Positions 6,940-12,594 of a stretch of DNA of 25,065 nucleotides are shown piece by piece. A program made the position numbers and the translations under genes. The DNA comes from a virus: positions 1-25,065 of the IMG/VR virus record IMGVR_UViG_3300006162_000053. The stretch is one strand, 5' to 3'. Position 1 is the stretch's first letter; every line of letters begins with the position of its first letter. The notes beneath the pieces were generated by a model, which was given only the letters and a program-made list of their open reading frames with translations, searched no databases and was not told the origin of the DNA.

Positions 6940-7986
6940 ATGCTCTCGATTTTAAGAGGATTGCTATTGCTGTCTGCGTTTGGCATTGCTTATGCACAAG
7001 AATCAACGCCAGTTGAAGTTCCTCAGATTAATGTAGATCAGCTAACGGATCTTGTTAACTCACTTCCGCCTCCAACCGTCATTGTTCCAGTTGTTCCTGA
7101 ACAAGTTGTGCTACCCATCAAAGCAACATCTGCTCTTGTTGTTGACATCGATAGCAATGAAGTTCTCTATTCGCAAAACGCAAATGAGATTCGACCACTT
7201 GCATCTGTGACAAAGTTGATGACAGCACTTGTCTTGATTAAGTCAGGCGTCAATCTCGACGAAAAAGTAGCAATTACTCAAGAGGATGTGTATAACACAC
7301 GATATAGTTCTATGCGTTCGCGACTTCGTCCTGGGATGCAATTTACTCGACGTGAGCTTCTTGTTCTTGCTCTAATGGCATCAGAGAATCGTGCAGCAGC
7401 CATTCTTGCACGAACGACATTCCCAGGAGGATTAGATGAATTTATTACTGCGATGAATTCTACGGCCTTTGGACTTGGAATGACGAATACACATTATGCT
7501 GATCCAACTGGTCTTCTTGCTGAAAATGTTTCAACAGCAAGCGATCTTCTTTTACTTGCAAAAGCTGTCAATGAAATTGATCTTCTTCGTGAAGACAGTA
7601 CAGAACACACATATCAATTCCAAATCGGTGCTACACGAAAACACCAGCCTGTCTATGCATTATACCATACGACAAATGTTTTGATCGCATTGAACGATAC
7701 GTGGTCGAAGGATCGTTGGAAGATTGAATTGCAGAAAACCGGATACATCCAAGCTGCTATGCATACGACCGTGTTGATTATGACAGACGGAACAAAGCGA
7801 TATGCTGTAATTATGTTGAACACACCGTCAAATGTTCAACGAGCGATCGATACAACGGTAATTCGTGTGTGGCTTGAGACAGGAAAAGTCCCCACGCGCG
7901 CTGATCTCGTTGAGTTATTACCAAAGGGGTTTGTTCCGCTAGAGCACAGTTCCACACGTAAGCACACATCAAAGTTGAAGGGTTAG
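6940..7986 (+). CDS. Exported D-alanyl-D-alanine carboxypeptidase (peptidase S11)
   Basis: Predicted penicillin-binding-protein-type D,D-carboxypeptidase of 348 residues, which would trim the terminal D-Ala of peptidoglycan stem peptides in the periplasm. Signal peptide 1-19 (LSILRGLLLLSAFGIAYA, cut before QES), then a Pro/Val-rich linker to about 60. The S11 active site is complete: SVTK (S89-K92, nucleophile and base), SEN (148-150) and KTG (266-268). Other family pieces are RPLASVTKLMTAL and HYADPTGL. The C-terminus after about 325 is short and basic, without the membrane anchor of PBP5. AGGAG six bases before ATG 6940 overlaps the polymerase stop. Its position between polymerase and clamp genes suggests early or middle expression rather than a lysis role. 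Confidence 0.93.
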   Translation: MLSILRGLLLLSAFGIAYAQESTPVEVPQINVDQLTDLVNSLPPPTVIVPVVPEQVVLPIKATSALVVDIDSNEVLYSQNANEIRPLASVTKLMTALVLIKSGVNLDEKVAITQEDVYNTRYSSMRSRLRPGMQFTRRELLVLALMASENRAAAILARTTFPGGLDEFITAMNSTAFGLGMTNTHYADPTGLLAENVSTASDLLLLAKAVNEIDLLREDSTEHTYQFQIGATRKHQPVYALYHTTNVLIALNDTWSKDRWKIELQKTGYIQAAMHTTVLIMTDGTKRYAVIMLNTPSNVQRAIDTTVIRVWLETGKVPTRADLVELLPKGFVPLEHSSTRKHTSKLKG

Positions 7987-8003
7987 TGTAAATGTGGGAT
8001 AAT
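7975..8003 (+). promoter_or_regulatory. Candidate sigma70-type promoter for clamp gene
   Basis: TTGAAG (7975-7980) and GATAAT (7998-8003) are 17 bases apart, matching the -35 and -10 consensus at 4 of 6 and 5 of 6 positions. Transcription would start near 8010, just before the AGGAG site (8013-8017). TGTAAATG at 7988-7995 also resembles the octamer found at 11550 and 11590, so a late-type promoter is an alternative reading. Confidence 0.45.
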
Positions 8004-8023
8004 AACAAAAATAGGAGAATACT

Positions 8024-8755
8024 ATGCAATTAGATAAAAAGATGCTGGCATTCCTGCAGAATATTGTAAAAACAGCTCAGCTGATCAAGCTCGATGCTGT
8101 TATTATTGAAGCAGGTGATACTGATGCTAAACTCCCAGTAAAGATTCGTGCAATGGATGAGAACAAGACCGTTGTTATGTTCCACGAGCACGCAATGGAT
8201 CTACCATATGCAATTGGATTGAATCGTTTGAACACTTTCGTTGAGCGTTATGAACTTGTCAAGACGAGCGATAACTTTGTCGTTGAGGCGGAGACAACAA
8301 CAGACAATGACGGACGTTCATTTGTTCGTGGTCTTACAATGAAAGGCAAGGGAATCAAAGTTGAGTATCGTTGCGCAAATCCAGCAACAATTACAGCTCC
8401 AAAGGTTCTCAATGACTCCGTCAAGTATAAGATCAAGATGACACCAGAAGCTGTCCTAACGATGCAGAAGGGACAGACTGCAATGGATGCGGAACTTGTT
8501 ACGTTTACATCTGATAAGGATGGTATCAGTTTTCAAATCGAAGACGTCAACAAGGACGGTTTGAATTATATATTTGGTGATCACGTCGAACCTGTCGGAT
8601 CGGGCACCAACACAGATTTCACCTATAAGTATTCACTCAAGACGATCATTCCTTTATTCAAGCAGGTATCAGACGGATACTTTCATATCACAACAAAGGG
8701 AATGTTAAAGTTGACTGTCAACGGTCTTGATTTGTATATCATACCGAGGATTTAA
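8024..8755 (+). CDS. 45: Sliding clamp (T4 gp45-like)
   Basis: DNA polymerase processivity clamp, 243 residues (T4 gp45 is 228). The pattern fits gp45: an N-terminal helix after a short strand (LDKKMLAFLQNIVKT), LNRLNTFVERYEL around 65-77, a central connector like gp45's 'DPSTVVAP' (ANPATITAPK, about 125-134), then a second domain opening KIKMTPEAVLTM and ending TVNGLDLYIIPRI. It would form a ring tethering the polymerase and, in T4-type phages, also activates late transcription. It follows the polymerase by one intervening gene. AGGAG six bases before the ATG and a candidate promoter (7975-8003) suggest it is expressed from its own leader. Sequence identity to T4 is low, so the call rests on pattern and context. 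Confidence 0.85.
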   Translation: MQLDKKMLAFLQNIVKTAQLIKLDAVIIEAGDTDAKLPVKIRAMDENKTVVMFHEHAMDLPYAIGLNRLNTFVERYELVKTSDNFVVEAETTTDNDGRSFVRGLTMKGKGIKVEYRCANPATITAPKVLNDSVKYKIKMTPEAVLTMQKGQTAMDAELVTFTSDKDGISFQIEDVNKDGLNYIFGDHVEPVGSGTNTDFTYKYSLKTIIPLFKQVSDGYFHITTKGMLKLTVNGLDLYIIPRI

Positions 8756-8757
8756 TT

Positions 8758-9159
8758 ATGAGTTTCCTAGACAAGATTTTTGGAAAGAGCAAGGCGACAG
8801 CTGCGCAAGAAGAAATTCTTGCAACGCTTGCACAATTGAAAAAGGACAAGGAAGCAGCTGAGGCAGAAGCGTCATCTCTTCGTAATGCAAAAGCAGAAGA
8901 AGACAAGCTTCGCGCAAGCAACGATCCGTGGGTTACAATCAAGGGCTATAGCTTCGACGAGAAGTTTGGCTTGAAGATCGAGCTTGACTGGAACGAAGCA
9001 TTTGTTGAGTATTTAAAAGCAAACGGCGTTCACGGCAAAGACGAAGAAGTAATTGTCCAGAAGTGGCTTGCTGGAATGTATCTTGATCTCGAATCAAAGC
9101 TATCCGAACGTGTCGATGACGATGTTCCTGTCCAAATGTCTGTTAAGGATTTTGACTAA
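8758..9159 (+). CDS. Conserved phage hypothetical next to clamp gene
   Basis: A 133-residue protein of unknown function. The N-terminus (SFLDKIFGKSK) is amphipathic; residues about 15-52 form an Ala/Glu/Lys coiled coil; residues about 57-125 form a compact domain with DPWVTIKG, LKIELDWNEAFVEYLKANG and VIVQKWLAGMYLDLE. I recall similar domains in hypothetical proteins of T4-like cyanophages, but with no assigned function. It starts two bases after the clamp stop with GAGGA upstream, so it is probably cotranscribed with the clamp and may be a replication accessory protein; that is inference from position only. Confidence 0.75.
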   Translation: MSFLDKIFGKSKATAAQEEILATLAQLKKDKEAAEAEASSLRNAKAEEDKLRASNDPWVTIKGYSFDEKFGLKIELDWNEAFVEYLKANGVHGKDEEVIVQKWLAGMYLDLESKLSERVDDDVPVQMSVKDFD

Positions 9160-9160
9160 A

Positions 9161-9397
9161 ATGAATAAACGAATCAACGAACTTGCTGAACAGGCTGCAT
9201 ACGAGACAAGAATGTCCCATAATAATCCATATTGGAGAATGCAGAATGGGATTGAAGAAGATATCGCTTGGAGAGAAAAATTTGCTGAGCTGCTGATCAA
9301 AGAATGCATCGTTGTTATTAACCAATCAAACGGCGTTGGCGATGACGATGTAATCAAGATTACAGAAGATGTTCAGACGCACTTTGGAATAAAGTAA
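9161..9397 (+). CDS. Small phage protein, paralogue of the gene at 9564
   Basis: A 78-residue helical protein, function unknown. It shares its plan with the gene at 9564: start MN(K/E)R(I/M)xEL, a central (F/L)xEL(L/I)IKECI, and an end HFG(I/L)K. Residues about 20-35 (NPYWRMQNGIEEDIAW) are unlike the paralogue. Small proteins of this type (MNxRI.EL ... IKECI) are common in T4-like phage genomes. The ATG at 9161 follows the previous stop by one base, and its own stop is followed directly by the ATG of the next gene (TAAATG). Confidence 0.7.
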   Translation: MNKRINELAEQAAYETRMSHNNPYWRMQNGIEEDIAWREKFAELLIKECIVVINQSNGVGDDDVIKITEDVQTHFGIK

Positions 9398-9571
9398 ATG
9401 GAAAACAGTTTAAAGACTCTTGTTCAGCAGCTGTTCTATTACCTCGACAAGGAAGAAGAGTCTGATTCTGGTCGTGTGTTTCATCCTGTTCACATTTCGT
9501 GCTGTAGAGCTGCATATACAGAAAAGTTAGATGCGATCCTAAAGCGAATGAAGGAGCTTTCAAGTGAATGA
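9398..9571 (+). CDS. 57-residue hypothetical protein
   Basis: A very small gene, protein starting MENSLKTLVQQLFYYL and ending MKELSSE. It starts immediately after the previous stop (TAAATG) and overlaps the next gene's GTG start by 8 bp, so it fills the gap between the two paralogous genes exactly. The middle holds FHPVHISCCRAAY with adjacent Cys35-Cys36 and two His (29 and 32), which might bind metal. Flanks are helical. No family recognised. Contiguity with both neighbours in a tightly packed cluster is the main reason to call it real. Confidence 0.6.
   Translation: MENSLKTLVQQLFYYLDKEEESDSGRVFHPVHISCCRAAYTEKLDAILKRMKELSSE
9551..9556 (+). promoter_or_regulatory. Ribosome binding site for GTG start at 9564
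   Basis: AAGGAG seven bases before GTG 9564, located inside the 57-residue gene. It supports the non-ATG start over the in-frame ATG at 9576. Confidence 0.6.
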
Positions 9572-9761
9572 GCGAATGAAAGAACTTATGCTTGAGGCTG
9601 GATATGCTGCTCCGGAGCTTGCTGGTAGAGCAAAGAAACTCAATGAGTTGATCATCAAGGAATGCATACGATACTTTAACGAAGACTATCAAAGAGACTT
9701 TAACGTATTGTGGCGTGAAGATTTATCGAAAAAGATTGCAGAACATTTTGGACTAAAATGA
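9564..9761 (+). CDS. Small phage protein, paralogue of the gene at 9161
   Basis: A 65-residue helical protein starting at GTG (read MNERMKELMLEAG). It has the same plan as the 78-residue protein encoded at 9161-9397: LNELIIKECI in the middle and EHFGLK at the end. The two probably arose by duplication, with the 57-residue gene now lying between them. Function unknown. The stop overlaps the next ATG by four bases (ATGA). Confidence 0.65.
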   Translation: MNERMKELMLEAGYAAPELAGRAKKLNELIIKECIRYFNEDYQRDFNVLWREDLSKKIAEHFGLK

Positions 9762-10156
9762 AAAAGCGTTTCTACACTTCGTACTACTCAAAGAAAGGTG
9801 GCGACTCAATGGCTGTTGCTATCAGCCGAAAAGCACCTGACTATTTCCAAGGAAAGCGAGATACACGATTCGCCCCAACGTGGGACATGCTGAATCAGTA
9901 TCATGACGACAAAGACGAAGAGTTGTATACTCGAAAGTACTTGAAGATCCTTTCGCAGTACAGTGCACAAGATGTTGCAGATCAGTTTCCAGACGGAACA
10001 ATCTTCTTGTGCTACGAAGCACCGAATGATTTTTGCCATCGTCATATTTTCGCAGATTGGCTTCGAGCGTACGCTGATGTAGAGATTGATGAGTGGATTC
10101 CGGAAGAGATTCGCAAACAGCAAGCATTGATCAACGACATATTTGGAGTAAAGTAA
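9758..10156 (+). CDS. DUF488-like protein
   Basis: A 132-residue protein of the DUF488 type. The signature is TIFLCYEAPNDFCHRH (81-96): a strand ending in Cys85-x-Glu87, then Cys93-His94-Arg95, matching the family's 'LLCxE....CHR' motif. The N-terminal strand with YTSYYSKK and SRKAP and the region YTRKYLKILSQYSAQDVADQ fit the rest of the fold. DUF488 has no settled biochemical role. The end (INDIFGVK) echoes the HFG(I/L)K ends of the two small upstream proteins, perhaps by chance. It overlaps the upstream gene by 4 bp, and RNase H follows with no gap (TAAATG). Confidence 0.75.
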   Translation: MKKRFYTSYYSKKGGDSMAVAISRKAPDYFQGKRDTRFAPTWDMLNQYHDDKDEELYTRKYLKILSQYSAQDVADQFPDGTIFLCYEAPNDFCHRHIFADWLRAYADVEIDEWIPEEIRKQQALINDIFGVK

Positions 10157-11107
10157 ATGGCTTACAAAAAATCAAAAGCGACACTACCAACGATCGAGTG
10201 CGATTATATTCTTCTCGACATTTCAAACTTGTTGTATGCGTCATTCTTCGTCAACAAAGGCGAGGACGTTGAGACAACAACTGGTCTTGCCATCCACATG
10301 GGGTTGACAACTGTCAATAAGTATTACAAGCAATTTAAGCCAAAGAAGGGTGTCGTGATGGCGTTTGATCGTCGGTCCTGGCGTAAAGAATATACAGCAT
10401 CTGATTTATGCATTTCGAAGAAGCCGTACAAGGGACAGCGTCGTAAAGATATGTCCGTTACACAACAAAAGAAGTATGAAGAATTCCTTGCTCACCTTGG
10501 TGAGTTCGAGAATATCATCGTCAATCATAGCACAGTTATTACATTGATGGAACCTCGTCTTGAGGCAGACGACTTGATTGCTGGATTCGTTCAAAATCGT
10601 CCAGACGATATGTGTGTGATTGTTAGTACCGATACTGACTTTATGCAACTACTCAAGCTACCAAACGTTCGTATCGTCTCTCCTTCAACGGACAAAGAAA
10701 CAACTCTTGAAGAATACGACAACAATGCAAAGTTTTATCTTTTCCAAAAGTGTCTTCGTGGAGACCCAGGCGATAATGTTCAAGCAGCATATCCCGGCGT
10801 TCGAATGACAAGAATCAAAGAAGCGTACACTGATCCGTTTAAGCGTGTCTCGCTAATGAAGGAAACGTGGAAGCATGAAGACGGAACAGAGTTCCAAGTT
10901 GAAAAGTTGTTTGAAGAAAATGATCTTTTGATCAATCTCGAAGCGCAGCCAGAGCCAATTCGTAAATTAATCGAAGAGGTTATTGAACGTGAAACAACGC
11001 GACAGAAGAAGTTTTCACTATTTCACTTCGTTAAGTTCTTGCACAAGTTCGAGTTAAAGAAGATAGCTGATAGCTTTACCAACTATCTCCCGATGCTATC
11101 GAAGTAA
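10157..11107 (+). CDS. rnh: RNase H / 5'-3' exonuclease (T4 Rnh-like, FEN family)
   Basis: A 316-residue flap-endonuclease-family nuclease, close to T4 RNase H (305 residues), which removes lagging-strand RNA primers. Metal-binding acidic residues are in place: LLDISN (D21), MAFDRR (D71), LEADDLIA (E136, D138, D139), STDTDFMQLL (D159, D161) and RGDPGDNV (D203, D206), the last being the helix-hairpin-helix DNA-binding entry. The fold continues with a long helical C-terminus (about 245-316). It starts straight after the DUF488-like stop and converges with the membrane-protein gene with no spacer: its TAA ends at 11107 and the opposite stop begins at 11108. With polymerase and clamp it makes up the replication set. 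Confidence 0.92.
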   Translation: MAYKKSKATLPTIECDYILLDISNLLYASFFVNKGEDVETTTGLAIHMGLTTVNKYYKQFKPKKGVVMAFDRRSWRKEYTASDLCISKKPYKGQRRKDMSVTQQKKYEEFLAHLGEFENIIVNHSTVITLMEPRLEADDLIAGFVQNRPDDMCVIVSTDTDFMQLLKLPNVRIVSPSTDKETTLEEYDNNAKFYLFQKCLRGDPGDNVQAAYPGVRMTRIKEAYTDPFKRVSLMKETWKHEDGTEFQVEKLFEENDLLINLEAQPEPIRKLIEEVIERETTRQKKFSLFHFVKFLHKFELKKIADSFTNYLPMLSK

Positions 11108-11500
11108 TTATTTCCCGTCAGTCTTTGGTGCTGGTGGTGGGATCAGTTGAGCGGGCGCATTTGTTTTCCCGTTCAAGTATGTCATCCAACCTGCACCACC
11201 AACGGTATATGCAAGGTAGACACCAAGCAATGCCTCTGTCAGCGTTTTGTTGTCTGACGCCTGAACAATAACGAAAGTTCCTACAATTAACCCAATAAGA
11301 TATCCAAGTTTGTATGGAGACACTTTCTTGTGTTCGAGGATCATATCCTCCCAATTTACCGGGCTCTTTGGGTTCTTATTCGCCTTGTAAAACAGCCAAA
11401 CGACAAATGTGAGAATGGCTAGCACAACCCACGTGGCACTAGAGAAAGGAATGGCTGCTTGCAGCTGTGAAAGAAAGTTGAAGAATGAAGTTACGTTCAT
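11108..11500 (-). CDS. Three-span membrane protein, holin candidate
   Basis: A 130-residue inner-membrane protein with three hydrophobic spans: about 22-38 (ATWVVLAILTFVVWLF), 65-81 (LGYLIGLIVGTFVIVQA) and 88-108 (TEALLGVYLAYTVGGAG). Between spans 1 and 2 is the polar loop NPKSPVNWEDM; the tail is Pro-rich and basic (PPPAPKTDGK). Size and topology fit a phage holin, and the gene stands alone, opposite to the replication genes, behind a late-type promoter box at 11550-11557. Start at 11500 is chosen because AGGA precedes it at the right distance; an upstream in-frame ATG at 11560 would overlap the promoter box. Holin function is inference; another membrane role is possible. Confidence 0.65.
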   Translation of the reverse strand: MNVTSFFNFLSQLQAAIPFSSATWVVLAILTFVVWLFYKANKNPKSPVNWEDMILEHKKVSPYKLGYLIGLIVGTFVIVQASDNKTLTEALLGVYLAYTVGGAGWMTYLNGKTNAPAQLIPPPAPKTDGK

Positions 11501-11549
11501 ATAAGGTCCTATTGTGTTATCGCTCTGAAATGTTGTTATTTCCCTAATA

Positions 11550-11557
11550 TATTTACA
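11550..11557 (-). promoter_or_regulatory. Late-type promoter box TGTAAATA (leftward)
   Basis: Octamer TGTAAATA on the minus strand, one base from the T4 late promoter TATAAATA, about 50 bp upstream of the ATG at 11500. The identical octamer lies on the opposite strand at 11590-11597. Confidence 0.5.
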
Positions 11558-11567
11558 CAATTACGAT

Positions 11568-11576
11568 TGGTAACCA
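11568..11576. promoter_or_regulatory. Dyad TGGTAACCA between the two promoter boxes
   Basis: A short inverted repeat (TGG-TAA-CCA) centred at 11572, almost midway between the two facing-away TGTAAATA boxes. It could be an operator, but it is short and may be chance. Confidence 0.25.
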
Positions 11577-11589
11577 CAAAAATTTCACT

Positions 11590-11597
11590 TGTAAATA
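11590..11597 (+). promoter_or_regulatory. Late-type promoter box TGTAAATA (rightward)
   Basis: TGTAAATA, one base from T4's TATAAATA, 47 bp before the ATG at 11645. A small dyad (AGGTT-AA-AACCT, 11606-11617) follows near the expected transcription start. Confidence 0.5.
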
Positions 11598-11644
11598 TTT
11601 GTGTTAGGTTAAAACCTGAACAAAAATTTAACAGGAGAATTACA

Positions 11645-12019
11645 ATGGCTATCAATTCAGTTCCTTCAAAGGATTTTCGCCACGTAGAGTGGATTCAGTT
11701 CGAAGACGGTCGTATGCACGAGTGTGCTGTTATCCGCAAGCACCCAAGCGGCATGTGGCTGATCATCCCCATCAACAACCTCGATGATGTAGATCGTCGT
11801 CGTCTAACAGGCATGCTGGCTGATCGTCAAGCTGGTAATCTTGAGTTGTGGGACATTATGTCACAACGTACATTGAACAATGGTATCAATGCATTGGTAT
11901 ATTTCCACCAACTCACCAAGATGGTTACGTCTGATGGTCGAATTACAGATCCACAGACAGGTGTGGCAGGTGGTGTTGTTCCAGGCGTTTCGGGCGTTCA
12001 GCCAGTTCCAGCAAAGTAA
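11645..12019 (+). CDS. Hypothetical protein, single-gene late-type unit
   Basis: A 124-residue protein not assigned to a family. The N-terminal two thirds look globular (FRHVEWIQFEDGRMHE, GMWLIIPINNLDDVDRRRLTGML, LELWDIM); the last 25 residues are a flexible Gly/Val/Pro tail (GVAGGVVPGVSGVQP). It has its own promoter box (11590-11597), a good ribosome site (AGGAG, seven bases before the ATG) and a strong terminator directly after, so it forms a short monocistronic unit, as abundant virion or regulatory proteins often do. An in-frame start upstream at 11567 lies inside the promoter region and is unlikely. No catalytic motif seen. Confidence 0.7.
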   Translation: MAINSVPSKDFRHVEWIQFEDGRMHECAVIRKHPSGMWLIIPINNLDDVDRRRLTGMLADRQAGNLELWDIMSQRTLNNGINALVYFHQLTKMVTSDGRITDPQTGVAGGVVPGVSGVQPVPAK

Positions 12020-12033
12020 AGCAGTAAAAGAAA

Positions 12034-12059
12034 AGAGCCGCATTAGCGGCTCTCTTTTT
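12034..12059. terminator. Bidirectional intrinsic terminator
   Basis: Perfect 8-bp stem AGAGCCGC/GCGGCTCT with ATTA loop (12034-12053), followed by CTTTTT on the + strand and by a TTTTCTTTT run on the - strand. It lies between two convergent genes and should stop both the 124-residue gene and the long minus-strand late operon. Confidence 0.85.
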
Positions 12060-12576
12060 ATCTTTCGTTCGATACAAGCATAAGAGCTTTATATAAATCT
12101 CCAGGGCTGATATCTGTATCTTCAAGACCAGAAAGTCTTCCGCAAAATTCGGAACAAATTTCTCCAGGATCGCTTGCCTTTGGAAGTTTAATTCCAAACG
12201 TATGTAGGAAAAAATCGCGAGCTCCAGTATAGACGGCCGTTCCATAACTATAGTGCTGTTTTGCAAGTTGGCTCAATGCATCACTGGCAACGTCGCTCCA
12301 AGGCTTAACGCCTTTGACAACAACAATCTGTCGGTTTTCATAGAAGCTCATATTAACAACACGGCGCTTTGTTCCACCTTGTGCTTCAACTGCCATTAGA
12401 CGTTTTTGCCCAGCAATTTCAATCCAGAACGCCATATTGCAATGTGTAAATGGTGATCCTGTAAAGAACAGAATAGCATTCTTTAGAGGATGTAGCCAGG
12501 AATAACTATCTTTAAAAAATACAACATCGCCATCTTGTATTACTTCTCTTGCTTGCTCATACGTCATAACATTCAC
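12058..12576 (-). CDS. YiiX/C92-type permuted NlpC/P60 cysteine hydrolase
   Basis: Predicted cysteine amidase/peptidase of the YiiX-YebB group (circularly permuted NlpC/P60 fold), 172 residues from the preferred GTG. Motifs in order: DGDVVFFKD (15-23), catalytic-type His in FTHCNMAFW (H45), MAVEAQGG with E64, and the late Cys in EICSEFCGRL (C141), followed by SPGDLYKA. His before Cys is the permuted order. No signal peptide. As last gene of the structural operon it might be a virion-borne wall-degrading enzyme for entry, or a lipid or peptide hydrolase as in other family members. AGGAG lies seven bases before GTG 12576; the ATG at 12594 puts that site inside the gene and is less likely. Confidence 0.75.
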   Translation of the reverse strand: MNVMTYEQAREVIQDGDVVFFKDSYSWLHPLKNAILFFTGSPFTHCNMAFWIEIAGQKRLMAVEAQGGTKRRVVNMSFYENRQIVVVKGVKPWSDVASDALSQLAKQHYSYGTAVYTGARDFFLHTFGIKLPKASDPGEICSEFCGRLSGLEDTDISPGDLYKALMLVSNER

Positions 12577-12583
12577 GATATTT

Positions 12584-12588
12584 CTCCT
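12584..12588 (-). promoter_or_regulatory. Ribosome binding site for GTG start at 12576
   Basis: AGGAG on the minus strand, seven bases before GTG 12576. It decides the start of the C92-like gene against the in-frame ATG at 12594. Confidence 0.55.
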
Positions 12589-12594
12589 AAACAT

